Origin: Planotetraspora thailandica
GTDB taxonomy: Bacteria > Actinomycetota > Actinomycetes > Streptosporangiales > Streptosporangiaceae
Length of the DNA: 64,000 bases
Assembly (NCBI RefSeq): GCF_016863335.1
Contig: NZ_BOOR01000023.1
Coordinates: 1 to 64,000 of the forward strand
Direction: 5' to 3'
The notes below the pieces were generated by a model. That model was given only the letters and a program-made list of their open reading frames with translations. It did not search any database and was not told the origin of the DNA. Shown piece after piece: positions 56,457 through 64,000 of the stretch (positions are counted from its first letter, which is position 1; each line of letters opens with the position of its first letter). Made by a program: the position numbers and the translations under genes.

Positions 56457-57545
56457 ATGACCGAATTCACCGGCAGCGAGATCCGTCCCGACGACCACAC
56501 GGAGCTGCTTCACGCGATCAAGAAAGAGATCACGACCGGCCGGACACGCGCGGTGCTCGCGGCCAACACCGAGCTGATCCACCAGTACTGGCGCATCGGC
56601 CGCCAGATCCTGGACCGGCGGCCCGACGAGGGCTGGGGCAGGAATCTGGCTGCCGACCTGAGAACCGCCTACCCGTACGCCAAGGGGTACTCGCGAACCA
56701 ATCTTCACCGCATGAGAGCCCTGGCGATCGCGTGGCCGGAATTCGTCCCACACGCCGTGGGACGAATTCCCTGGGGCCACATCGTCGTGCTTCTCAACAT
56801 GCTCGACGACCGGGCCGCCCGCGACTTCTACGCTGCGAAGACGGCCGATGAGGGATGGACGCGAGGCGTCCTCATCACAATGATCAAGGCCGGACTCCAC
56901 CTGCGCGCGAACCTCCCCCTGCACGACTTCGCGAGGAAGGTACCGCCGGAGGACAGGGAGTCCGTCCAGAGCATGGTCAAGGACCCCTACGTGCTCGACT
57001 TCCTCGACAGCGACAAGCGCCACGAGCGCGATCTCGAGGCACGGATCGTCGAGAACGTGATCCGGTTTCTCCAGGAACTCGGCACGGGGTTCGCCTTCGT
57101 GGGCAGGCAGTACCCGCTGTCCGTCGGCGGCGAGGAGTTCTTCGCCGACCTGCTCTTCTACCATCTCAAACTGCATCGATACGTCGTGATCGAGCTGAGG
57201 ACCAAGGGTTTCGCCCCGGAGCACGTCGGCAAGCTCGCCTTCCACGTCGCGGTCGTGGACGGCCAGGTACGTGATCCCGGCCGCGATGAGCCGACGGTGG
57301 GCATCCTCCTGGTGGCCTCGCGCAACGAGGTCGCCGTCGAGTTCAGCCTCAACGCGATGAACCCGCCGCTCGCCGTCGGAACCTACGCCGCGTTGCCGCT
57401 CCGCCTCAGAGCCGCCCTGCCCACGCCGGCACAACTCGCGGATGCCATCACCCCTGTGCTGAGAGATGATTCAAGGGAAGACGACATTCCCCAGCGAACC
57501 ACCACAGAAGATTGCGAGCCTGAGACGCACGAGGAGGAACGGTAG
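56457..57545 (+). CDS. DUF1016/YhcG-type PDDEXK nuclease
   Basis: 362 residues from ATG 56457, six bases after TACTCA. N-terminal winged-helix-like DUF1016_N: HAIKKEITTGRTRAVLAANTELIHQYWRIGRQILDRRPDEGWGRNLAADLRTAYPYAKGYSRTNLHRMRALA. C-terminal nuclease region: YPLSVGGEEFFADLLFYHLKLHRYVVIELRTKGFAPEHVGKLAFHVAVVD, with Asp231 and Glu246. The usual ExK lysine is Arg248 (ELR). Proteins of this family occur in defence islands and as Holliday-junction or DNA-repair nucleases. It stands alone between aceB and glcD, so the neighbourhood gives no functional link. Stop is two bases before the glcD start. Confidence 0.82.
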   Translation: MTEFTGSEIRPDDHTELLHAIKKEITTGRTRAVLAANTELIHQYWRIGRQILDRRPDEGWGRNLAADLRTAYPYAKGYSRTNLHRMRALAIAWPEFVPHAVGRIPWGHIVVLLNMLDDRAARDFYAAKTADEGWTRGVLITMIKAGLHLRANLPLHDFARKVPPEDRESVQSMVKDPYVLDFLDSDKRHERDLEARIVENVIRFLQELGTGFAFVGRQYPLSVGGEEFFADLLFYHLKLHRYVVIELRTKGFAPEHVGKLAFHVAVVDGQVRDPGRDEPTVGILLVASRNEVAVEFSLNAMNPPLAVGTYAALPLRLRAALPTPAQLADAITPVLRDDSREDDIPQRTTTEDCEPETHEEER

Positions 57546-57547
57546 CG

Positions 57548-58999
57548 ATGTCCACGCTCCAGCGGCTGACCGAACGGCTCAGCGAGATCCTCGACCAGGA
57601 CTCGGTGATCACAGACCCGGTGCGGCTGCGGACCTACGACTGCGACGGGCTGACCTATCACCGGGCCACGCCCGGGGTGGTCGTGCTGCCGGACTCGGCC
57701 GAGCAGATCGCGGCCGTGGTGCGCCTGTGCGACGAGTACGGCGTGCCGTTCGTGGCGCGGGGATCGGGCACGGGCCTGTCGGGCGGTGCCCTCCCCCGCA
57801 CCGACGGCGTGCTGATCGTCACCTCACGCATGCGCAGGATCCTGGAGATCGACATCCCCAACCGCCGGGCGGTCGTCGAGCCGGGCGTCACCAACCTGGC
57901 GATCACCGAGGCGGTGCGCGACCAGGGCTACTACTACGCCCCCGACCCCTCCAGCCAGCAGATCTGCTCGATCGGCGGCAACGTCGCGGAGAACTCCGGC
58001 GGCGCCCACTGTCTCAAGTACGGCTTCACGGTCAACCACGTCCTCGAGATCGAACTGGTCACCCCCGACGGGGAGATCGTGTGCCTTTCCGAGCACGACC
58101 CCGGCTACGACCTGCTCGGCGCGTTCATCGGCTCGGAGGGCACCCTGGGCATCGCCACCAAGGTCACCGTACGGCTCTCGCGCACGCCGGAAACGGTCAC
58201 GACCGTCCTGGCGGCCTTCGACGACATCGAGGGCGGCGGTCGCGCCGTGTCGGCGATCATCGGCGCGGGCATCGTGCCCGCGGCCATCGAGATGATGGAC
58301 GCCCTCGCCATCGAGGCGGCCGAGGCCGCGGTGAGCTGCGGCTACCCTGAGGGCGCGGGAGCCGTGCTCGTGGTCGAACTGGACGGCCCGCACGCCGAGG
58401 TGGACCACCAGTTCGCCGAGGTCGACCGGATCTGCCGCGAGGCCGGTGCGTTCGAGATCAGGGTCGCCGCCTCGGCCGAGGAGCGGGCCGCGATCTGGAG
58501 GGGCCGCAAGTCGGCGTTCGCCGCCGTCGGCCGGATCAGTCCGGCCTACATCGTGCAGGACGGCGTGGTCCCCCGTACGTCGCTGCCCGAGGTGCTGGCG
58601 GGGATCGACAGGCTGCAGGAGGAGTTCGGCATCCGCGTGGCCAACGTGTTCCACGCCGGCGACGGCAACCTCCACCCGCTCGTGCTCTTCGACGACGCCG
58701 TACCCGGCCAGGGCGAGCAGGCCGAGGCCGTCAGCGGCCGGATCCTCGACCTGTGCATCGAGCACGGCGGGTCGATCACCGGCGAACACGGGGTCGGCGT
58801 CGACAAGTCGCGTTACATGTCGCGGATGTTCAGTGAGGAGGACCTCGACACCATGCAACTCGTGCGCTGCGCCTTCGACCCGAAGGGCCTGTCCAACCCG
58901 GGCAAGGTCTTCCCGACCCCACGGTTGTGCGGCGAGGTCCCCGGCGTGCGCAAGGGCGTGCATCCGCTCGTGGAATCCGGACTGGCCGAGCAGTTCTGA
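57548..58999 (+). CDS. glcD: Glycolate oxidase subunit GlcD (FAD-linked)
   Basis: 483 residues. FAD-binding PCMH domain: VARGSGTGLSGGALP, ENSGGAHCLKYGFTVNHVLEIELVTPDGEI and GSEGTLGIATKVTVRL. Cap domain ends with NVFHAGDGNLHPLVLFD and ITGEHGVGVDKSRYMSRMFSEEDL. It oxidises glycolate (or D-lactate) to glyoxylate (or pyruvate), passing electrons via GlcE and GlcF. First of the coupled set glcD-glcE-glcF-iclR; SD GAGGAACG precedes the ATG. Confidence 0.93.
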   Translation: MSTLQRLTERLSEILDQDSVITDPVRLRTYDCDGLTYHRATPGVVVLPDSAEQIAAVVRLCDEYGVPFVARGSGTGLSGGALPRTDGVLIVTSRMRRILEIDIPNRRAVVEPGVTNLAITEAVRDQGYYYAPDPSSQQICSIGGNVAENSGGAHCLKYGFTVNHVLEIELVTPDGEIVCLSEHDPGYDLLGAFIGSEGTLGIATKVTVRLSRTPETVTTVLAAFDDIEGGGRAVSAIIGAGIVPAAIEMMDALAIEAAEAAVSCGYPEGAGAVLVVELDGPHAEVDHQFAEVDRICREAGAFEIRVAASAEERAAIWRGRKSAFAAVGRISPAYIVQDGVVPRTSLPEVLAGIDRLQEEFGIRVANVFHAGDGNLHPLVLFDDAVPGQGEQAEAVSGRILDLCIEHGGSITGEHGVGVDKSRYMSRMFSEEDLDTMQLVRCAFDPKGLSNPGKVFPTPRLCGEVPGVRKGVHPLVESGLAEQF

Positions 59000-59036
59000 T
59001 GAAGACCCCGAATCGCGCCCGCCGGAGGTGGCCGTC

Positions 59037-60254
59037 ATGAGCGCCGACGAGGATCTCGCCGGGTGCGGCACGACCGTGCGCCCGGCGACCGACGCCGACG
59101 CGGTGGCGGGCGTGCCGCCGCGCTGGGTGGCGCTGCCCGAGTCCACGCAGGACGTGGCGGCCGTGATGCGTGTGGCCGCCGCGCACGGCCTCGCCGTGGT
59201 CGCCGCCGGCGCGGGCACCATGCTGCACTGGGGCCCGCCTCCGGAGCGTTGTGACCTGGTCATCGACACCTGCTGCCTGAACGAGGTCCTCGAACACGCC
59301 TCGGGCGACCTCGTCGCGCGCGTCCAGGCGGGGGTCACGGCCGAGTCCCTCACGCAGGTGCTCGCGGCGCGCGGCCAGCGCCTGTCGGTCGACGCGCCCG
59401 CCGAGGGCGCCACCGTGGGCGGCATGCTCGCGGCCGGCTCCGCCGGCCCCCTCAGGTTCCGGTACGGCACGAGCCGCGACATGCTCATCGGCGTAACCGT
59501 CGTGCTGGCCGACGGCACGGTTGCCAAGTCGGGCGGCAAAGTCGTGAAGAACGTCGCCGGCTACGACCTGGGCAAGTTGTTCACCGGCTCGTACGGCACG
59601 CTGGGGATCATCACCGAGGCGGCCTTCCGGCTGCACCCCCTGCCGGCCGACAGCCGCTGGATCACCGCCGTCGTCGCGGAGCCCGGCCAGAGCCTGCTGG
59701 AGTCGCTGGCCGCCTCCCCGCTCGAACCGGCCGCGATCGAGATCGACCGGCCAGGCCCGCGCGAGCCGGTCACCGTGTCGGTGCTCGTCGAGGGCGTGGC
59801 TGCTGCCGAGCGGGCGAAAGCCGTACAGGATTTGATGGGGATGGACGCCGCGGTCGCCGAGAAGCCGCCCGCGTGGTGGGCCCGCCTTCCCGGCGAGGAG
59901 ATCCTGCTGTCCGCGCGTGGGCTTCCCGCGGCGGTGACGGGCACGCTGCGCGTGATCGCCGCCCAGGCGGAGCGCCTCGGCCTGGCGCCGCACGTGCGCG
60001 GCTCGGCGGGCGCGGGCGACCTGCTGGTCGGGCTGCCGCCCGAGTCGGACCCGGCGCAGGTCGCCGCCTTCGTCACCGCGGTGCGCGAGGAGACCGCCGC
60101 GACGGGCGGCCGCCTGGTCGCACTGGCGCTGCCCGAGGCGGTCGGCGTGGACTTCTGGGGACCGGTGGGGGCGCTCGGCCTGATGCGCCGGGTCAAGGAG
60201 CGGTTCGACCCGGAGCGGCGGATGGCCCCCGGCCGTTTCGTCGGCGGCCTGTAA
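59037..60254 (+). CDS. glcE: Glycolate oxidase FAD-binding subunit GlcE
   Basis: 405 residues from ATG 59037 (SD GGAGGT). Related to GlcD but divergent: VAAGAGTMLHWGPPP in place of the GlcD Gly-rich loop, VSVDAP-type LSVDAPAEGATVGGMLAAGSAGPLRFRYGTSRDMLIGVTVVLADG, KVVKNVAGYDLGKLFTGSYGTLGIITEAAFRLHPLP. Catalyses no reaction alone; it forms the GlcDEF complex. C-terminal region is unlike GlcD and ends MRRVKERFDPERRMAPGRFVGGL. Confidence 0.92.
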   Translation: MSADEDLAGCGTTVRPATDADAVAGVPPRWVALPESTQDVAAVMRVAAAHGLAVVAAGAGTMLHWGPPPERCDLVIDTCCLNEVLEHASGDLVARVQAGVTAESLTQVLAARGQRLSVDAPAEGATVGGMLAAGSAGPLRFRYGTSRDMLIGVTVVLADGTVAKSGGKVVKNVAGYDLGKLFTGSYGTLGIITEAAFRLHPLPADSRWITAVVAEPGQSLLESLAASPLEPAAIEIDRPGPREPVTVSVLVEGVAAAERAKAVQDLMGMDAAVAEKPPAWWARLPGEEILLSARGLPAAVTGTLRVIAAQAERLGLAPHVRGSAGAGDLLVGLPPESDPAQVAAFVTAVREETAATGGRLVALALPEAVGVDFWGPVGALGLMRRVKERFDPERRMAPGRFVGGL

Positions 60255-60279
60255 TGAGGGGGCACGTGGAGGAGAACGC

Positions 60280-61566
60280 ATGGACCCGGAGCTGATCAAA
60301 GACTGCGTGCACTGCGGGTTCTGCCTGCCCACCTGCCCGACGTACGTGCTGTGGGGCGAGGAGATGGACTCGCCCCGGGGGCGCATCCAGCTCATGGACC
60401 AGCACGTGCAGGGGGTTCCGGTCACCGACGTCATGGCCGGCCACCTCGACGCCTGCCTGGGCTGCATGGCCTGTGTGACCGCCTGCCCGTCCGGCGTGCA
60501 GTACGACCGCTTGATCGAGCAGGCGCGCGCCGTGGTCGAGGAGGAGCACGTCCGCACGCCGCAGGAGCGGGCCATCAGGGGCATGGTCTTCGCCCTGTTC
60601 CCCTACCGGCGCAGGCTGCGGGCGATGCGTCTGCCGATGGCCCTGAGCAGGCGGATGCGCCCCTTCCTCGATCGGGTGAACCCCTCGCTCGGCGCGATGG
60701 CCGAGCTCGCTCCGCCCCCCGCCACGCCGGTACGGCTCCCGCCCCTGGTGCGGGCGCGCGGGCCGCGCAGGGCGACGGTCGGCCTGCTGACCGGCTGCGT
60801 GCAGGGCGAGTTCTTCCCGCAGGTCAACGCGGCGACGGTCCGCGTGCTCGCGCTCGAGGGCTGCGACGTCGTCATCCCGCCCCGGCAGGGCTGCTGCGGC
60901 GCGTTGTCGCTGCACTCGGGTCGCGACGCCGAGGCCAGGAAGTTCGCCAAACGCACGATCGCGGCGTTCGAGCGGGCCAGGGTAGGCACGGTCGTGGTCA
61001 ACGCGGCCGGGTGCGGGTCGAGCATGAAGGACTACGCCGAGGTGCTGAAGGACGAGCCCGGCTGGGCCAAGCGGGCGGCGGCGCTGCGCGTGCGCGACCT
61101 CTCCGAGTTCCTCGTCGAGCTGGGCCCGGCCGCCGAGCGTCACCCCCTGCCGGTCTCCGTGGCCTACCACGACGCCTGCCATCTGGCCCACGCGCAGGGA
61201 GTGCGGTCGCAACCGCGCGAACTGCTGGCCGCGATCCCCGGGCTCGACCTCCGCGAGATCGCCGAATCGGCCATCTGCTGCGGCTCGGCCGGGACCTACA
61301 ACCTGTTCCAGCCGGAGGCCGCCCGTGAGCTGGGCGACCGCAAGGCCGAGCGGGTGCTGGCCACCGGCGCCGAGCTCCTGGTCTCGGCCAACCCGGGCTG
61401 CACGATGCAAATTGCCGCCGCTGCGCGGCGGATGCAAATCGCCGCGGGGAGCCGGCGGGCGGGCAAGGGCGAAATCCGGGTGGCGCACACCGCCGAAGTG
61501 CTCGACGCCTCCCTGCGCGGGCGTCCCCCCGGCTCGCTCGGCCAGGTGGCGGGGAGCGGCAGGTGA
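60280..61566 (+). CDS. glcF: Glycolate oxidase iron-sulfur subunit GlcF
   Basis: 428 residues. Two 4Fe-4S ferredoxin motifs: CVHCGFCLPTCPTY and CLGCMACVTACPSG. Two CCG domains: GCVQGEFFPQ, GCCGALSLHSG, NAAGCGSSMKDY, and AICCGSAGTYNLFQPEAARELGDRKA plus SANPGC. Carries electrons from GlcDE to the respiratory chain. Near the C-terminus MQIAAAARR is directly duplicated as MQIAAGSRR (codons 61405-61458), which lengthens this loop relative to other GlcF proteins. The stop overlaps the iclR start by four bases. Confidence 0.93.
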   Translation: MDPELIKDCVHCGFCLPTCPTYVLWGEEMDSPRGRIQLMDQHVQGVPVTDVMAGHLDACLGCMACVTACPSGVQYDRLIEQARAVVEEEHVRTPQERAIRGMVFALFPYRRRLRAMRLPMALSRRMRPFLDRVNPSLGAMAELAPPPATPVRLPPLVRARGPRRATVGLLTGCVQGEFFPQVNAATVRVLALEGCDVVIPPRQGCCGALSLHSGRDAEARKFAKRTIAAFERARVGTVVVNAAGCGSSMKDYAEVLKDEPGWAKRAAALRVRDLSEFLVELGPAAERHPLPVSVAYHDACHLAHAQGVRSQPRELLAAIPGLDLREIAESAICCGSAGTYNLFQPEAARELGDRKAERVLATGAELLVSANPGCTMQIAAAARRMQIAAGSRRAGKGEIRVAHTAEVLDASLRGRPPGSLGQVAGSGR

Positions 61567-62297
61567 GCGTGCAGAGCGTCGACCGGGCGCTCGACGTGCT
61601 GGAGGCCCTCGCCGAGCAGGGCGGCCATGCCGGGTTGTCGGAGATCGCCGCCAGGACCGGCCTGCCGTACGGGACGATCCACCGGCTGCTCCAGACGCTG
61701 CTCGCCCGCGGGTACGTGCGGCAGGAGTCCGACCGCCGCTACGCCCTCGGCGGCGCGCTGCTGCGGGTCGGCGGGGCCGCGGAGCGCATGGTCGCCGCCA
61801 GTGCCGAGCCTTATCTCGCCCGGCTGGTGGAACTGTCGGGCGAGACCGCCAACCTGGCGGTGCTGGAGGGTGACTTCGTCGTCTACGTGGCCCAGGTGCC
61901 CTCGCCGCGCAGGCTGCGCATGTTCGCGGAGGTGGGGCGCCGGGTGCTGCCCCACAGCACGGCCGTCGGGAAGGTGCTGCTCGCCGAACGACCGGACGCG
62001 GGCGCGGTCTTCCGGCGTACCGGCATGCCCCGCCGTACGGACCAGACCATCACCTCGGTCGAGGCCATCCTGGCCGAACTGGAGGAGGTGCGTGCCCGGG
62101 GGTACGCGCTGGACCTCGGCGAGGAGGAGAGCGGCGTGCACTGCATGGCCGTCCCCGTGGTCGACGGCGGGCGCACCTTCGCGGCGATGTCGGTGTCGGG
62201 GCCGGCCGACCGGCTCGACGCCATCGACAGGGAGGAACTGGCGAACACCATGCGGAAGGTGGCCGGAGATTTCGGCTCTGCCGTCTTCGGCATGTGA
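61563..62297 (+). CDS. IclR-family transcriptional regulator
   Basis: 244 residues from GTG 61563. N-terminal winged helix: VDRALDVLEALAEQGGHAGLSEIAARTGLPYGTIHRLLQTLLARGYVRQESDRRYALG. C-terminal IclR effector domain: RRVLPHSTAVGKVLLAERPDAG, DLGEEESGVHCMAVPVVDGGRTFAAMSVSGP and RKVAGDFGSAVFG. IclR regulators sense glyoxylate, allantoin or pyruvate-type ligands. Translational coupling to glcF and the TTCCGC palindrome before aceB suggest it represses aceB and the glcDEF set. A link to glyoxylate is inference. Confidence 0.9.
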   Translation: MSVQSVDRALDVLEALAEQGGHAGLSEIAARTGLPYGTIHRLLQTLLARGYVRQESDRRYALGGALLRVGGAAERMVAASAEPYLARLVELSGETANLAVLEGDFVVYVAQVPSPRRLRMFAEVGRRVLPHSTAVGKVLLAERPDAGAVFRRTGMPRRTDQTITSVEAILAELEEVRARGYALDLGEEESGVHCMAVPVVDGGRTFAAMSVSGPADRLDAIDREELANTMRKVAGDFGSAVFGM

Positions 62298-62337
62298 ATC
62301 GGCACCCGTCCGCGCGCTTCGCGAGGAAGATGAAGCT

Positions 62338-62577
62338 ATGTGCCGAAGCATCAAGACCCTGCGCCCGCCGTTCACCGACGAGGTGACCGAGGACGACATC
62401 CACGCCGCCGCTCTGCAGTACGTACGGAAGATCTCCGGCTTCCGCGCCCCCGCCGCGCACAACGCCGAGGCGTTCGAGCAGGCAGTCGAGGCGATCGCCG
62501 AGGCCAGCGCCGCGCTGCTGGCCTCCCTCGAGGTACGCGGCGGCCAGCGCTCCTCGGGCGCGGCCGCCGCCGGATGA
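62338..62577 (+). CDS. DUF2277 family small protein
   Basis: 79 residues. MCRSIKTLRPPFTDEVTEDDIHAAALQYVRKISGFRAPAAHNAEAFEQAVEAIAEASAALL is the standard DUF2277 sequence, including the N-terminal CRSIKxLRPP. Function unknown, sometimes found near folate-like or SAM enzymes. GAGGAAG lies upstream of the ATG. It is a single gene between iclR and the sigma factor operon. Confidence 0.85.
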   Translation: MCRSIKTLRPPFTDEVTEDDIHAAALQYVRKISGFRAPAAHNAEAFEQAVEAIAEASAALLASLEVRGGQRSSGAAAAG

Positions 62578-62689
62578 CAATCGCCGGATAAACGAGGGAA
62601 CCGGCCGCGCGGGTCCGGCGGATGAGGGGTGAACGGCGCGAACGCGCCGACGGAAGGATTCCCCCCCCCATGAACGGACACAACGGGTG

Positions 62690-63334
62690 GTGAGTACAGC
62701 GGCCGGCCACCAGCACATTCGCCCGTGGAGCCGCGACACCGCCACAGAAGATCCGCAGAGCGATCCGGGAGATCATGCGAGCGACGCCGGGATGATCCGC
62801 GCGTCGCTTGCCGACCCCGACCAGTTCGCGGGTGTCTTCGACCGGCATTCCGACGAGATCCACGCCTACGCGAGCCGGCGGCTGGGCCTCGACCACGGCC
62901 ACGCGGACGACGTGACGGCCGAGACGTTCCTCATCGCGTTCCGCAAGCGGCACCGGTACGACCTGACGCGGGCGGACGCCCGGCCGTGGCTGTACGGCAT
63001 CGCCGCCAACCTGATCGCGGGCCACCGCAGGTCGGAGGTCAGGCGGCTCAAGGCCCTCGCGCGCACGGCCGCGTACGGCCACGAGCTTCACGAAGAGGAG
63101 CGCAGCGCGGAACGCGCCAGCGCCGCCGCGCTGCGCCCCGCCCTGGCGGCCGCGCTGGCGCGGCTGTCTTCCGCCGAGCGGGAGACGCTCCTGCTCGTCG
63201 CCTGGGCCGACCTCAGCTACGAGGAGACCGCCCAGGCACTGCAGATCCCCGTGGGCACGGTCCGCTCCCGGATTCACCGTGTTCGCGCGAAACTCCGCCG
63301 CCACCTTGACCTTCCTGAGGAGGAGACCTCATGA
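62690..63334 (+). CDS. ECF RNA polymerase sigma factor
   Basis: About 214 residues from GTG 62690; GTG 62687 and the internal ATG at 62792 (MIRASLADP, a common start for the family) are alternatives. Region 2: FAGVFDRHSDEIHAYASRRLGLDHGHADDVTAETFLIAFRKRHRYD; region 4: ALARLSSAERETLLLVAWADLSYEETAQALQIPVGTVRSRIHRVRAKLRRHL. ECF of the CU044_5270-associated type. The stop overlaps the next start (ATGA). A nine-C tract and a seven-codon frame precede the start. Confidence 0.9.
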   Translation: MSTAAGHQHIRPWSRDTATEDPQSDPGDHASDAGMIRASLADPDQFAGVFDRHSDEIHAYASRRLGLDHGHADDVTAETFLIAFRKRHRYDLTRADARPWLYGIAANLIAGHRRSEVRRLKALARTAAYGHELHEEERSAERASAAALRPALAAALARLSSAERETLLLVAWADLSYEETAQALQIPVGTVRSRIHRVRAKLRRHLDLPEEETS

Positions 63335-64000
63335 CCGACGAACTCGACCTTGTCACCGGGGCACGGCCTGAGGTGCCGGCCTACTCCCCCACCGCCAAGG
63401 CCGCGGCCCGCCGGCAGCTGGCCTCTCCCCCCGCCCGGCGCAGGCCGTACGGCTTCGCGATCGCCGGTGTGGCCGTGGTCGCGGGCGCGAGCGTGGTGGC
63501 GGTCAACGTGCTGACGGCCGCGGCCAGCGGCACCGGACACGCACCGACCGTGGCCGGGAGCGCCGCACCGGAGCCTTCCCGGACCGTGGCTGCTCTGCCG
63601 GACGTCACGAAGATGTCGGCGAGCGAGGTGCTGGGCAGGGCCGCGCAGGCCGCGACCGACCTCAAGCCGCGGAACGACCAATTCGTCAAGGTCACCTCGG
63701 AGACCATGTACAGCGTCATCGAGGCTCCCACCGGCTCCTCGGGCACCGGCGGTCCGGGCAAGGAGCCGCGCTACCTCTACCGGGACAAGCGCACGATCTG
63801 GTTGTCCGTCGACGGCAGCAAGGACGGCGCGCTCACGACGGAACACCTGCAGCCGCGCCCGTATCCGGGCTGGCCCGTTCCCAAGCAGGCCTACGCGCAG
63901 GCGGGCACGACCGAATCGATGAAGCTGCCGACGTGCGGCCAGGTGCCGGACACCGTCTACACGAGGCTGGAGCGGCTGCCGACGAGCGAGAAGGGGATGC
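63331..64000 (+). CDS. CU044_5270-family membrane protein (partial, sigma-factor partner)
   Basis: At least 223 residues; the gene runs off the right edge. Cytoplasmic N-terminus (TDELDLVTGARPEVPAYSPTAKAAARRQLASPPARR), one transmembrane helix (PYGFAIAGVAVVAGASVVAVNVLTAA) and an extracytoplasmic domain beginning LPDVTKMSASEVLGRAAQAATDLKPRNDQFVKVTSETMY. This architecture, coupled by a four-base overlap to an ECF sigma gene, is that of CU044_5270 proteins, which probably act as anti-sigma factors. Exact role unknown. Confidence 0.82.
   Translation, partial: MTDELDLVTGARPEVPAYSPTAKAAARRQLASPPARRRPYGFAIAGVAVVAGASVVAVNVLTAAASGTGHAPTVAGSAAPEPSRTVAALPDVTKMSASEVLGRAAQAATDLKPRNDQFVKVTSETMYSVIEAPTGSSGTGGPGKEPRYLYRDKRTIWLSVDGSKDGALTTEHLQPRPYPGWPVPKQAYAQAGTTESMKLPTCGQVPDTVYTRLERLPTSEKGM

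Noticed and set aside
62657-62693. A nine-C tract and a seven-codon frame (MNGHNGW) before the ECF sigma gene as a phase-variable or leader element.
   Set aside because: The tract lies upstream of the ATG of the short frame, so slippage would not change any reading frame, and no regulatory codon run is present.

Overview
The window is very GC-rich, gene-dense DNA from a filamentous-type actinobacterium. Three things suggest Streptosporangiaceae (Nonomuraea/Microbispora-like): GC-saturated third codon positions, many GTG starts, and the gene order lepA-rpsT-holA-comEC-comEA together with hemW-hrcA-dnaJ-rsmE-HIT-phoH-ybeY-corC-era. The family placement is inference from style and synteny, not from a search.

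Layout. 1-0.5 kb: N-terminus of a reverse-strand protein leaving the window, possibly HNH/DUF222 type. 0.8-4.8 kb: secreted alpha/beta hydrolase and a PhoD-like phosphatase. 4.8-9.0 kb: amide-nitrogen module (MarR regulator, AmiC-like binding protein without a signal peptide, APC permease, acetamidase/formamidase). 9.0-12.5 kb: oxidoreductase, TPR protein, epimerase, YrdB membrane protein and divergent TetR gene with clear operators. 12.5-13.0 kb: two opposed 53-bp repeat arrays. 13.0-14.9 kb: leuA with a Leu-rich leader peptide and attenuator-like hairpin. 15.0-16.3 kb: DUF2630 and a GNAT protein. 16.7-21.7 kb: ureABCFGD behind a GlnR-box-like site. 21.8-23.2 kb: membrane protein and a VapBC-like toxin-antitoxin pair with a palindromic operator. 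23.2-33.0 kb: era/ybeY/phoH/HIT/rsmE/dnaJ/hrcA block with CIRCE, interrupted by an ECF sigma operon. 33.1-35.4 kb: DUF3097, second repeat array, hemW. 35.4-39.8 kb: GH18 chitinase, MOSC protein, DUF1453-like protein and a two-component system. 39.8-50.5 kb: lepA, GH18-like protein, rpsT, MFS/MarR pair, holA, comEC, comEA, degV-type gene. 50.5-50.7 kb: third repeat array. 50.7-54.6 kb: hutI, hflX, DUF4097 lipoprotein. 54.7-62.3 kb: glyoxylate/glycolate region (aceB, a DUF1016-type nuclease, glcDEF, iclR). 62.3-64 kb: DUF2277 and an ECF sigma/CU044_5270-type pair cut by the right edge.

Functionally the window joins housekeeping translation, replication and heat-shock genes with nitrogen scavenging (amides, urea, histidine) and C2 metabolism (glycolate to glyoxylate to malate).

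The most unusual structure is a family of intergenic repeats. A 19-bp core, GTGATCATGCAGAAGTTCG, recurs with exactly 53-bp periodicity in four arrays at three loci. Each array runs outward from the 3' end of a gene, in one case supplying its stop codon, and ends in a truncated core. All eleven inter-core segments are exactly 34 bp although their sequences diverge. I do not recognise this family from the literature.
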